From NCBI GenBank assembly GCA_029287755.1, contig JARFQM010000285.1, positions 1-59,390 on the forward strand: 59,390 bases of DNA, given 5' to 3'. The DNA is from Desulfofustis sp. Its GTDB lineage: Bacteria > Desulfobacterota > Desulfobulbia > Desulfobulbales > Desulfocapsaceae. Of this stretch, positions 50,753 to 59,390 are shown one piece after another (positions within the stretch are counted from its first letter, which is position 1; each line of letters opens with the position of its first letter). Both the position numbers and the translations under genes were made by a program. The notes beneath the pieces are model-generated. The model was not told the DNA's origin, searched no databases, and saw only the letters and a program-made list of their open reading frames with translations.

Positions 50753-52813
50753 ATGGCGAAACCAAAACAGAACGGTCTGCACCACCATATCACCGCAGTG
50801 AAAAAAGAAGAACGCGCCTTCGAAAATGCCTTTCAGGCGGTCTCACGGATGATCCTCGAAAAACAGATCGACAAGGTGATTGTCAACGCGAAAAGCACCT
50901 TCGATTACCGGATCTTTCGCGAAGGAGAAAAGCATATAATCGGTATGTATGATGAAATAAACTCGTTCGTTTCTTTCGTGAAAGACGCCTCGCAGGGCGG
51001 ATCGTCCCGGGAAATGGCGTTTGTCCTCGTCGGCGAACCGGGCAACGGCAAGACCTTTCTGGTCGAGTATCTATGCACCTTATACCGGCACTTTCTATGC
51101 CGCGAGGAAAACAGACGCTATACGTTCAGGTTCAACGGCTTGAGCCAGCTCGGTCATTACGGCGACATAGACGTGATCGAGTCGCAAACCTACGAAGACC
51201 CCATGATCCTGGCCATGAATCTGCTTGAATCGGCGGACGATTCGAGGAACTATCTGGCCCGCAGATACCGGCTGACCGCCCCGGTGATAGAGAAATGGTG
51301 GCAGAATTATCGGCCGCTCGGTGCCTGCACAGCCTATATTTGGAATGATATCAGAGAATTTACCGGCGGCAAACTGGAAGACATGCTGAATTTCGTTGAA
51401 ATTGTTCCAGTCCCCCTGACCGAGAGTCTCGGCACGGTAACCGGCAAATATCCGGCCAAAGATAAAATCACCTCTTCCGCCGTTGACCTTTTGGGTGAGG
51501 AGTCGATTCAGCGGCTTCTGCACATCACCGACACCAACAACCCCTATCGCTTCGACCTGCGCAGAGGAGCCCTGGCCCGGGTCGCCGGCGGGGGCATCCA
51601 TTTCAGCGACGAGATATACAAGAACAAAAAAGACCTTGTACAGGTGTACCTCAGCCTAATTCAGAACAGAACGATCGAAATAGACGGCTACAAATGGCCG
51701 ATCGACACCCTCATTGTGGCCACCAGCAACAACGCCGAGTTCAATAAATTCCTGGCCGAAAAAGAGGAGGCCCCGATCATCGATCGATGCCGTATCTGCT
51801 ATGTCTCCCACAACACCGACTACCGGCTGCAGAGCCAGTTGACTTCTTACGCCATTGGCGACAAGACCAAAACCACCCTGACCGGAGATGAGCTGCACCA
51901 GGATCCGAATCTCAATTACGCAGCGTCGGTCGGCGTGGCCTTGACGAGACTGCCGCGTTCCGAGAAGCTGACGCCGATCGAGACCATGAAGCTCGCCGCG
52001 GGTGAGGTTGCAGGCGAAAAATCGATAAAAACCCTCTCTGAGGTCATCGATACCTTGAACCAGGATGCCGACGTCACCAGCCGATTCGGCCAGAAGGGAC
52101 TGGGTCAGCGAAACCTGGGCCGGGCCATGCAGCTGATGCTGGAAAGTTCGGAAACAAACGAGGGGCGGTGCATGTTCGCCTACGATGTATTCGGCGCACT
52201 GGAGCGCATCATTCTCGACTATGTGCCGGAACCGACCGACCGGGCGAAATTTCTCGACGATCTGAAAACGGCACGCGGCCTCTACCGCGAGCGGATCATG
52301 ACGGAAATGTTCAACGCCTATATGGACGAGCCCCTGGCGATAAGAAAGGACGTCCTCAATTACGTCAACATGATCATCGGCATCGATGCGGAGAATCTCG
52401 GCCCCGACAAGATGTGGAAGTACAAAAATCCGCAGACCGGCGAGCTGCTGGCCTTGAAAATCGACGAGCGCTACATCAACTCGGTGGAAGACTGCCTCGG
52501 TCTGAAAATAAAAGAGCAGAAGGATACCTTCAGAACGTCGATACGCAAAATTTACGGTCAGAAAATATCGACCAATCCGAACTACGATTTTATGGACAAC
52601 CTCGAGCTGGTCAAAGCGGTCACCGACGTGCGCTTGAAATCCGATATTGCAGGCGCCGGCAGTCTCATAGGAGCCCTGGCCAACAGAACAAACGAGGAGA
52701 ATCAGAAGCTCTACGACCGGATGGTGGACACCATGCTGAACAAACTGGGCTATTGTAAAACCTGCGCCCAGAAAACCATCGAGTACTTCTGCACGCAGGT
52801 GGATGAAACGTAG
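50753..52813 (+). CDS. PrkA-like AAA+ protein, first copy
   Basis: A 686-residue member of the PrkA/YeaG family (AAA+ domain followed by a PrkA C-terminal kinase-like region). AAGGAGG precedes the ATG at 50753; the in-frame upstream start at 50711 is not needed. Walker A is GEPGNGKTF (94-102), Walker B IHFSDE (282-287), sensor I VATSNNAEF (322-330) and arginine region PIIDRCRI. The N-terminal segment FDYRIFREGEKHIIGMYDEINSFVSFVKDASQG matches PrkA. PrkA proteins are known as Ser kinases or Lon-like AAA+ factors that work with YeaH and SpoVR homologues. A divergent second copy closes the operon. Which copy is catalytic is unknown. Confidence 0.85.
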   Translation: MAKPKQNGLHHHITAVKKEERAFENAFQAVSRMILEKQIDKVIVNAKSTFDYRIFREGEKHIIGMYDEINSFVSFVKDASQGGSSREMAFVLVGEPGNGKTFLVEYLCTLYRHFLCREENRRYTFRFNGLSQLGHYGDIDVIESQTYEDPMILAMNLLESADDSRNYLARRYRLTAPVIEKWWQNYRPLGACTAYIWNDIREFTGGKLEDMLNFVEIVPVPLTESLGTVTGKYPAKDKITSSAVDLLGEESIQRLLHITDTNNPYRFDLRRGALARVAGGGIHFSDEIYKNKKDLVQVYLSLIQNRTIEIDGYKWPIDTLIVATSNNAEFNKFLAEKEEAPIIDRCRICYVSHNTDYRLQSQLTSYAIGDKTKTTLTGDELHQDPNLNYAASVGVALTRLPRSEKLTPIETMKLAAGEVAGEKSIKTLSEVIDTLNQDADVTSRFGQKGLGQRNLGRAMQLMLESSETNEGRCMFAYDVFGALERIILDYVPEPTDRAKFLDDLKTARGLYRERIMTEMFNAYMDEPLAIRKDVLNYVNMIIGIDAENLGPDKMWKYKNPQTGELLALKIDERYINSVEDCLGLKIKEQKDTFRTSIRKIYGQKISTNPNYDFMDNLELVKAVTDVRLKSDIAGAGSLIGALANRTNEENQKLYDRMVDTMLNKLGYCKTCAQKTIEYFCTQVDET

Positions 52814-52855
52814 ATAGCACATTCGGAAACTCATTGATCAGACTGAGAGGTTACG

Positions 52856-54181
52856 ATGATTGATGATTCTCGAAAAAAATACCGGTCCCGCCAAGCACTG
52901 GGCCCGGAATCATCTCCGCCACCCCTTAAGTCTATTCGTTCACTTTACGACTACCACGACGCGGAGGCCTGGTCTCTGACGCCGGTTCTGCAGCTGGCCG
53001 CCCTGGCGCCGACCCGCTCGCTCGATGATTTGATGGCCCGGGACAAGCAGCGGGAGGAAGATGGGTTCCCTCGTAAAATCCGTCTTGGCAAGGTGGTGAA
53101 ACCCGGCGGTAAAGATGATGAACGAGTAGTGGTGGTTCCCACCACGGTGGAAGAAAAATTCCTGCATGATGCGGTGACCGTGGCCGAAGACGGCAACGGG
53201 GGAGAAGGAGGTGAAGATCCCCTTTATGGCGGCCAGGGGGAGGGGGAGGATGGCGAGATCATCGGCGAACAGCCTATCAGGAACGATAGAGAGGGGGGCT
53301 CGGGAGCCGGCCACGGCGAGGGAACCACTCATGAAATCGAGTCCAATGCGTATGAGCTCGGCCGGGTCCTCACCGAAGAATTCAAACTGCCCAACCTGAA
53401 AGACAAAGGGAAAAAAAGATCGCTGACCAAATACTCCTACGACCTGACCGACAGACACAAGGGCTTTGGCCAGGTAATCGACAAGAAAGCAACCCTGAGG
53501 CAGATAATAAAGACCAACATCGCTCTCGGCCGGGTACGTCAGAGAGAGAGAGTCAGAACGGATTCACTGCTCATCTCCCCGAATGACCGGGTATACCGGG
53601 TTCTGTCTAAGGAGAAGGATTATGAATCCCAGGCGGTGGTGTTCTTCCTCAGGGATTACTCAGGCTCAATGGGGGGGAGGCCGACGGAGACGGTGGTCAG
53701 TCAGCATATCATGATCTACTCCTGGCTCACCTACCAATACGAGAACCAGGTTGAAACCAGGTTCATTCTCCATGACACCGAGGCGAAAGAAGTAGATAAT
53801 TTCAATGTGTACTACAATTCGAAAGTAGCCGGAGGAACCCAGGTGGCATCGGCCTACCGTTTGGTTAACAGGCTGGTGGAAAAGGAGAATCTGGTGAGAG
53901 ACTACAACATCTATGTCTTCCACGGAACAGATGGCGACGACTGGGACACCACAGGCGAAGAGGCGCTTCCGGAGCTCAGGAAGATACTCACCTATGTCGC
54001 CCGCATAGGCATCACCATTGCCGAAAACAACTTCGGCATCCCGGGACGCAGCGACCTCGAACGCTATATCAGGAAATCGGGGCTGCTGGATGAGAAACCC
54101 AATCTTATCAGGCTTGACGTGCTTGGTAAAGAAACCGACGAGTCAAGGCTTATTGAAGGTATCAGAGCGCTTATATCATAA
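52856..54181 (+). CDS. DUF444 (YeaH/YhbH) family protein with von Willebrand A domain
   Basis: A 441-residue DUF444 protein. The N-terminal third is low-complexity and acidic/Gly-rich (about 110-160), a likely flexible linker. The C-terminal vWA-like domain carries a MIDAS site: DYSGSMGG (D267, S269, S271), Thr in GGTQVASAYR (T328) and Asp in HGTDGDDWD (D359). The FGQVIDKKATLRQIIKTN segment is a family feature. In enterobacteria YeaH acts with YeaG and YcgB; here it sits second in the operon, 43 bp after the first PrkA, and 14 bp before spoVR. Confidence 0.93.
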   Translation: MIDDSRKKYRSRQALGPESSPPPLKSIRSLYDYHDAEAWSLTPVLQLAALAPTRSLDDLMARDKQREEDGFPRKIRLGKVVKPGGKDDERVVVVPTTVEEKFLHDAVTVAEDGNGGEGGEDPLYGGQGEGEDGEIIGEQPIRNDREGGSGAGHGEGTTHEIESNAYELGRVLTEEFKLPNLKDKGKKRSLTKYSYDLTDRHKGFGQVIDKKATLRQIIKTNIALGRVRQRERVRTDSLLISPNDRVYRVLSKEKDYESQAVVFFLRDYSGSMGGRPTETVVSQHIMIYSWLTYQYENQVETRFILHDTEAKEVDNFNVYYNSKVAGGTQVASAYRLVNRLVEKENLVRDYNIYVFHGTDGDDWDTTGEEALPELRKILTYVARIGITIAENNFGIPGRSDLERYIRKSGLLDEKPNLIRLDVLGKETDESRLIEGIRALIS

Positions 54182-54195
54182 AAGATGAGCAGCGT

Positions 54196-55827
54196 ATGGA
54201 ACTGATCAGTCAACACGCAAAAAAGATAATGGAGGGCTGCAAAGAACGGGCTCGCGACGTCGGGCTTCGTTTTCAGGATGACAGCCTTGAGTACATCGTC
54301 ACCAACCGGGATATACTTGAATTGTCACCAAAAACGATGATACCCACCCTCTATGACTACTGGGTCCAGGACGTTGAGGTATTGCGGGAGTCGGGACGTT
54401 ATGAGCTGTTTCCATCCAACCCCTACGAGACGGTCATCAACACGCGGCCGCCGATCTCCTTTTATAACGACAACAATCCGGACTGGCTGAACGTGATGAT
54501 TTTCTATCACGTTATCGGCCATATAGACTTTTTCCAGAACAATCTATTTTACCAGCATACCTGGGATTACGATTTTACCTCCAAAGCACTCTCCGATAAA
54601 CGGCTGATCAGCCAGCTCCGCTCTGAAAAGGGACGCTGGGTCGACTACATCATTGAATTTGCCAAATCGATAGACAATCTGGTGGGCTATTTTTCCATGA
54701 TGTCAGACCAGAGAAAATTGCCTGTCACCCAGACAGTGACCCTTGTCGACTATTATTTCGATATCTTCCTCCAGGAGGAAGCAAAGGTATCCGTGCCCGA
54801 TTATTTCAAGGAAATCGAACGCTACAATCTCCTGCAGCGTGAACATCCCGGCTCGGCCGAACAATTGTTTCTCGATGAAGTGAGATCGCGATATACCGAA
54901 TTTGACTCTTACTGGCAAAAGTACCAGGAGCATGGCAAACCAGCAGATCGTTATGACCTCCTTGAATTCATCATGAAACATTCCAGTTTTCTCAACCAGG
55001 AAGAGAACCGATGGATGAAAATGGTCATCGAGGTCGTGCGCAACACCTCTCTTTATTTCCAACCCCAGATTCGCACGAAAATTCTCAATGAAGGGTGGGC
55101 AAGTTACTGGCATGAAATACTTTTTTTAAACGATGATCGAATTTGCGGACATGAAATCGATTTTGCCAGAGTGCATGCCAAGGTGACATCGATGCGGCGC
55201 ATCGGACTTAATCCCTATGCCCTGGGCATGCACCTGTTCTGCTTCCTCGAGAAGATGGCGGACAAAGGACGGATCAGCAGTGAATATCGCCGGCAGCAGG
55301 ACAAAAGCAAACGGGACACCTTCGACAGCGGCGCCGGCACCGGGCGAGACTTCATTTTCAATATACGCCAGACCTACTGCGATTCCATGTTCATCTCCGA
55401 GCATATCACCCAGGATTTTATTGATGAGCATAAACTGTTTGTCGCCGGCAGGACGCTCAACGAGCAACGCATGACCTGGCAGTATTACGTCAAGAGCAGA
55501 AAGGCGGAGGATTACCGGAATATGGTTCTGGATTCTCTCTACCATCCTCCCTGCATCGATTTTGAGACGACTCCTGAGAACCACCTGCATCTGCAGCATC
55601 TGTTCGAGGAAAAACCTTTAGTGCGCGACTACATTGCCGGAACGATGCTGGGAATAGAATATCTCTGGGGCAGCCCGGTTATCCTCGATACCTTCGAGCC
55701 GGTCAAAAAAGAGATTGCAAAAGAGGCTGACGACACGGTCAAAACGGAAACTCCCAGGCAGGAGATTGGCTGGCAGAAAGTCAGATATAAGATGCGCGAC
55801 AGGCAACTGTCACGTGAAGAACACTAA
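54196..55827 (+). CDS. SpoVR family protein
   Basis: A 543-residue SpoVR/YcgB family protein. Conserved: HVIGHIDFFQNNLF (about 105-118; H105, H109, D111) and NEGWASYWHEILFLNDDRI (H306-E307), which look like metal-binding HxxxH-D and HE motifs, plus DFARVHAKVTSMRRIGLNPYALG. The family is needed for Bacillus spore cortex formation and, as YcgB, joins YeaG and YeaH in stress physiology. No signal or membrane segment is evident. Its stop is 16 bp before the second prkA. Confidence 0.93.
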   Translation: MELISQHAKKIMEGCKERARDVGLRFQDDSLEYIVTNRDILELSPKTMIPTLYDYWVQDVEVLRESGRYELFPSNPYETVINTRPPISFYNDNNPDWLNVMIFYHVIGHIDFFQNNLFYQHTWDYDFTSKALSDKRLISQLRSEKGRWVDYIIEFAKSIDNLVGYFSMMSDQRKLPVTQTVTLVDYYFDIFLQEEAKVSVPDYFKEIERYNLLQREHPGSAEQLFLDEVRSRYTEFDSYWQKYQEHGKPADRYDLLEFIMKHSSFLNQEENRWMKMVIEVVRNTSLYFQPQIRTKILNEGWASYWHEILFLNDDRICGHEIDFARVHAKVTSMRRIGLNPYALGMHLFCFLEKMADKGRISSEYRRQQDKSKRDTFDSGAGTGRDFIFNIRQTYCDSMFISEHITQDFIDEHKLFVAGRTLNEQRMTWQYYVKSRKAEDYRNMVLDSLYHPPCIDFETTPENHLHLQHLFEEKPLVRDYIAGTMLGIEYLWGSPVILDTFEPVKKEIAKEADDTVKTETPRQEIGWQKVRYKMRDRQLSREEH

Positions 55828-55843
55828 CCAGAGAGGTCTATCA

Positions 55844-58048
55844 ATGCATGATGTGACACGGGCATTGACCAAGCTGATAGACCAAAATCAGGACTGGGAG
55901 AAGGAGCCGCTGATAAGTTTTGCCGAATTCTTAGAGGAGGCAACCTCCCGGCCGACCACGATTATCAGAAGTATCTATCAGCTGTACGCTGACATGATCG
56001 ACAATTACATCTGCGAGGAAATCGGCGAATATCAGGATGACCTGGAATCCATGCAGTTCGTGGCCTATGATTGTCAGGAGTTGCTGGTTGCGGGCACAGA
56101 CCGCCCGTTTTTTGCCGATCAGCTTTTTGCCAACCGCTTGGTGCGTCACGTCGACTCTTTATCGGTCGGCGCCCAGCAGAACAAAATATACATATTCGAT
56201 GGGCCGCCCGGCAGCGGAAAATCAACTTTTCTCAACAACCTGCTGCGCAAATTCGAGGAATATACCGTCTCACCTGAGGGGCTGCGCTACGAGATCGTGT
56301 GGCGCCTGCCCGATGACACATTGGATTCTGCGGGATCTGGCGGAGCCGCAGCTGCAGAGAGAACGGTATTCGATGTCCCCTGTCCCAGCCATGACAACCC
56401 GATTCTCATCATTCCCCTCGATTCACGCCGGCGTTTCTTTGACGATCTGTTCGAGAATGACACCTTTAAATGGGAGTTTTTTACCAACAAGAAGTTCGAG
56501 TGGGTGTTTAATGATCAGCCCTGCACTATCTGCAGCTCCATTTTCGATGCCCTGATGCAGAAATATCACAATATCGGCCGTGTGCTGGAGTACGTGAACG
56601 CCAGGCCTTACAAGTTCAACCGGCGCCTCGGCGAAGGTATCTCGGTTTTTAACCCGGGGGACAAACCTGTCAAACGAACCGTTCTGCAGCATGAAGCTAT
56701 CCAGAAAAAGCTCGACACCTTGTTTCCCGACTCGAGGCCGATACGCTACCTCCACTCGCACTATGCCAGAACAAATAACGGCATTTACGCTTTGATGGAT
56801 ATAAAATCCCATAATACCGAACGGTTGATGGAACTCCATAATATCATCAGCGAAGGGGTGCACAAGGTTGAAGAGTTGGAAGAAAGCGTCAAATCCCTCT
56901 TCTTTGCCCTAATGAATCCGGAGGACAAAAAACAGCTCAAGGATCTGGATGCGTTTCGCGATAGGATAGAGTACATACATATCCCTTATGTTCTTGATAT
57001 TAAAACGGAAGTTGATATTTATCGGGAAGTCTTCGGCAAACATATCGATGAAAGCTTTCTGCCCCGGGTACTCCACAATTTTGCCCGGGTCATTATTGCC
57101 ACCAGGCTGGAGCCGGAGTCAGAAGCCATGCGCGCCTGGATCACGGACCCGGGACAATATGAATTATATTGCGATAAAAGCCTTTTGCTTCTGAAGATGG
57201 AAGTCTACACAGGCAATATACCGAGTTGGCTGTCCGAGAGCGATTTAAAGGGGTTTACCAGGAAAAGGCAGCGACAGATTCATGCAGAATCGATAAAAGA
57301 CGGCTGGAAGGGCTTCTCCGGCAGGGATTCCATCAGGATTTTCAATGATTTTCTATCGACCTATTCGAGCGACAGCAGATTCATCGATATGTCGATGCTG
57401 GTCAAATTTTTTAAACATTACAGCCAGAAGGATAAGGATATCATTCCCGATCATTTTCTCGACTCTCTTCTGCAGATGTACAACTACATCGTCCTTCAGG
57501 AGGTCAAGGAGGCGCTTTACTACTATAACGAAGACCAGATTGCCACTGACATCCAGAACTATATTTTTGCCGTCAATTTTGACCCCGGCACCACGGAAAC
57601 CTGTCTGTTTACCGGGGAGAAACTGCACATTTCAGAGGAGCTGTTTTCCAGGATCGAGACGAGACTCGTGACCGATCCAAAAGATGCTGAAGCGTTTAGA
57701 AACGACGTGCAGAAGACCTATACCACCAGCACACTCACCCATGAAATCATGCAGGAAAAGCTCACCATCATTGAGACAACCCTGTTTCAGAACCTGTTCC
57801 AGAGGTACGTGCGCAACCTCAAGGAAAAAGTTCTCGAACCGTTTTTGAAAAATGAAAACTTTCGTATGGCCATACGGGATTTTGATACCGATGAGTTTAG
57901 GACCTATGATGACAAGATAGGCAACGATGTTACTTTCATGATCGACAACCTGCAGAGCAGGTATGACTATACCAGGCAGGGCGCCAAAGCGATCTGCATG
58001 TACGTGGTCGATAACGATATCGCCCAGCAGTTCAAGGGCAAGACTTAG
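55844..58048 (+). CDS. PrkA-like AAA+ protein, divergent second copy
   Basis: A 734-residue PrkA-related protein starting at ATG 55844 (AGAGAGG upstream); the longer in-frame start at 55715 would overlap spoVR. Walker A is GPPGSGKST (120-128, K126). A likely zinc site follows: CPSH (C180, H183) and CTIC (C227, C230), inserted in the AAA domain where PrkA proteins carry their insertion. The Walker B region reads NGIYALMDIKSHN and the sensor I region FFALMNPEDKK, both unlike the first copy's FSDE and ATSNN. The C-terminal half is helical and basic (KGFTRKRQRQIHAESIKDGWKGFSGRDSI) and keeps PrkA-like sequence. Overall identity with copy 1 is low. Confidence 0.8.
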   Translation: MHDVTRALTKLIDQNQDWEKEPLISFAEFLEEATSRPTTIIRSIYQLYADMIDNYICEEIGEYQDDLESMQFVAYDCQELLVAGTDRPFFADQLFANRLVRHVDSLSVGAQQNKIYIFDGPPGSGKSTFLNNLLRKFEEYTVSPEGLRYEIVWRLPDDTLDSAGSGGAAAAERTVFDVPCPSHDNPILIIPLDSRRRFFDDLFENDTFKWEFFTNKKFEWVFNDQPCTICSSIFDALMQKYHNIGRVLEYVNARPYKFNRRLGEGISVFNPGDKPVKRTVLQHEAIQKKLDTLFPDSRPIRYLHSHYARTNNGIYALMDIKSHNTERLMELHNIISEGVHKVEELEESVKSLFFALMNPEDKKQLKDLDAFRDRIEYIHIPYVLDIKTEVDIYREVFGKHIDESFLPRVLHNFARVIIATRLEPESEAMRAWITDPGQYELYCDKSLLLLKMEVYTGNIPSWLSESDLKGFTRKRQRQIHAESIKDGWKGFSGRDSIRIFNDFLSTYSSDSRFIDMSMLVKFFKHYSQKDKDIIPDHFLDSLLQMYNYIVLQEVKEALYYYNEDQIATDIQNYIFAVNFDPGTTETCLFTGEKLHISEELFSRIETRLVTDPKDAEAFRNDVQKTYTTSTLTHEIMQEKLTIIETTLFQNLFQRYVRNLKEKVLEPFLKNENFRMAIRDFDTDEFRTYDDKIGNDVTFMIDNLQSRYDYTRQGAKAICMYVVDNDIAQQFKGKT

Positions 58049-58224
58049 GATGCGGATACTCGTTCCTGGGTGCTCGCCTTGATCCCGGATAAAGGCAACA
58101 ATCCTGTCCGCAGCAGCAAAGTAAAGAACGCTGCATGATCAGATGGATTGGACTTATGTCGCTATGTATGAACCAATAGCGACTCCGCTTGTTGACGTAT
58201 TCTAATTCCTGCAAAGGAGTGCAT

Positions 58225-59178
58225 ATGACCGAGATAATTCTTCATGCCGAACCCGGTGTCGTCATGAGTTGGGAAGATTTCCAGGCCCAAAGACCACCTT
58301 TCTCCATCGCTCTTGACGGGTACGTTTCAGGTCAGTCGAAATACTCCCCGGCAGGCCCATTTGCAAACTTCAACCACCATGAGGGAGTCGACCGCCTCTC
58401 CACCCGCAGCACGTGCATGCAGATCTTCTTTTCCATCAAGCTTGGCTTGTTCGATTCATTTAAAAAGGAAGGCAATCGCTTCGCCCATGTTTTTGTAAAT
58501 GATGCCGATCAAGATGTTTGTCTATCCTACTGGCTTCTCACCAACCCGGACAAAGCTGCAGCGGTGAGGTGGGAGGAACCTTTAGCCAGGTTTATCGTGT
58601 TCGAGGATTTTGTAGACGCATCTGCCGGAGCCTATCAATTTGATGACACACACAAACCAGATTCTCTGTTAAAAAGACAGGCATGGGTGTTTGAACCCTA
58701 TACCAGTGCAAGAAGCGAAAGAAGGCTCCATTCGATGACTGGGCCCGATTTGGCAGGGCTGATTAAAACTATCTCTGATAGAATTTCTCTGTTCACGGAA
58801 AACAAAAGCCAAGCAGTAGAGATAGAAGCGGATCCTGAAATCATCGGCGGTGGGCCCGGCTGGAAAATGATTGTCGAAACAAGCGGCTACGGAAGAAGCA
58901 AAATTTATGCTTCCGGAACCAGTGCATTTGTCGGAATGCGACAGCGCAGTGACGGAAATTTTACCTATGTGGTAGGCAAGATGTCGCCTTTCATACAATT
59001 TCCACTCGTCAAAATCTATAACGCCTTGAATAACGCCGAACATCTACAATCGGCTCACAATTGCTGGGGGGGGAGCGATTTAATTGGTGGATCGCCACGC
59101 AAGACTGGAAGTCGTTTATCTCCCCACCAAGTCGAGCAGATCATCAATAAAGTTATTTTGACGGCAACAGGAGGGTAA
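58225..59178 (+). CDS. Uncharacterised protein with NHHE and D-x-D-x-D motifs
   Basis: A 317-residue soluble protein from the ATG at 58225, which has GGAG upstream; a longer in-frame start at 58189 lacks one. I recognise a conserved but unnamed layout: ALDGYVSG (D31), FANFNHHEGVDRLSTRSTCMQIF (H51, H52, E53) and HVFVNDADQDVCLSYWLL (D93, D95, D97). These resemble metal-binding motifs of DHH-type phosphoesterases but occur in a different order, so the likeness may be by chance. It follows the PrkA/SpoVR operon after a 176-bp gap with its own ribosome binding site. Confidence 0.6.
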   Translation: MTEIILHAEPGVVMSWEDFQAQRPPFSIALDGYVSGQSKYSPAGPFANFNHHEGVDRLSTRSTCMQIFFSIKLGLFDSFKKEGNRFAHVFVNDADQDVCLSYWLLTNPDKAAAVRWEEPLARFIVFEDFVDASAGAYQFDDTHKPDSLLKRQAWVFEPYTSARSERRLHSMTGPDLAGLIKTISDRISLFTENKSQAVEIEADPEIIGGGPGWKMIVETSGYGRSKIYASGTSAFVGMRQRSDGNFTYVVGKMSPFIQFPLVKIYNALNNAEHLQSAHNCWGGSDLIGGSPRKTGSRLSPHQVEQIINKVILTATGG

Positions 59179-59248
59179 TGACCGGATTATACCATCTTAT
59201 TCCACGCTCTTATGCGTCGTATATTCAGCAAGTATTTGGCCGAACAGG

Positions 59249-59390
59249 AAGTCCAGCCTGTTGAACTCACCACCTAACAGGCCATAAGATTAATCTATAG
59301 AAAAGCCCCCGCTGGTCGGCCGACCAGCGGGGGCTTTTCTATAGATTAATCTTATGGCCTGTTAGGTGGTGAGTTCAACAGGCTGGACTT
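59249..59390. repeat. Perfect 142-bp palindrome at window end
   Basis: Each base from 59249 to 59319 is mirrored by its complement from 59320 to 59390, with no loop. The sequence stops exactly where the second arm ends. The centre is a GC-rich AGCCCCCGCTGGTCGG arm and its complement flanked by AAAA and TTTT, which looks like a bidirectional terminator. The remaining arms are ordinary sequence. Either a natural hairpin end or, more likely, an assembly or template fold-back at the contig edge. Confidence 0.9.
59301..59338. terminator. Terminator-like core inside the palindrome
   Basis: A 15-pair GC-rich stem flanked by AAAA on the left and TTTT on the right can end transcription from both sides. 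It lies about 120 bp after the last gene. If the palindrome is an artefact, only one arm of this hairpin may be genuine. Confidence 0.5.

Overview
The window looks like chromosomal DNA of a Gram-negative anaerobe of the Desulfobacterota, most likely near the Desulfobulbales. This is inferred from gene content. The pointers are a ferredoxin-rich glutamate synthase split in the archaeal style, a fused shikimate kinase/3-dehydroquinate synthase, a corrinoid methyltransferase fusion, a Tat-exported molybdenum hydroxylase without a FAD subunit, a DUF47-Pit phosphate module and a PrkA/YeaH/SpoVR operon. I found no tRNA, rRNA, CRISPR array or intact mobile element.

Layout. 0.3-6.3 kb: two AEC carriers around an iron-dependent alcohol dehydrogenase of the hydroxyacid-oxoacid transhydrogenase type and AroKB, then an opposing SDR dehydrogenase. 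6.6-13.1 kb: topB, rsfS, thrC, a purine nucleoside phosphorylase and an MTA/SAH deaminase, tightly packed. 13.2-13.6 kb: two TatA proteins behind a good sigma70-type promoter. 13.9-19.0 kb: three-gene glutamate synthase closed by a strong terminator. 19.4-27.6 kb: transaldolase, a HAD phosphatase, an exported DUF362/DUF6599-like pair, rsgA, a TonB-C protein and an EamA transporter, with several long non-coding gaps. 28.0-34.5 kb: corrinoid methyltransferase fusion, a P-loop kinase / FHA-like / PPP-phosphatase fusion, and a DUF47-Pit phosphate uptake pair preceded by phased 11-bp direct repeats that look like Pho boxes. 34.5-41.9 kb: a class A PBP with an altered third active-site motif, an unrecognised 456-residue protein, and an AT-richer stretch of small hypotheticals with a glutaminyl cyclase. 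42.0-50.5 kb: molybdenum hydroxylase pair, Ppx/GppA phosphatase, a frameshifted small gene, a YbaK-type tRNA deacylase and the NfeD-slipin pair.

50.7-58.0 kb holds the most interesting system: a compact four-gene operon of PrkA-like AAA+ protein, DUF444 (YeaH-type vWA) protein, SpoVR, and a second, strongly divergent PrkA-like protein. Enterobacteria have one PrkA (YeaG) with YeaH and YcgB; here two non-equivalent PrkA-like ATPases flank the vWA and SpoVR partners. The window closes with an uncharacterised protein and a perfect 142-bp palindrome running to the last base. That palindrome contains a terminator-like core and may be an assembly fold-back at a contig end.

The second theme is phosphate: the Pit/DUF47 pair with its putative Pho boxes, the kinase-phosphatase fusion immediately upstream, and a Ppx/GppA enzyme 12 kb away. 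Where an upstream in-frame start was possible, I chose starts by Shine-Dalgarno position and by where the family normally begins.
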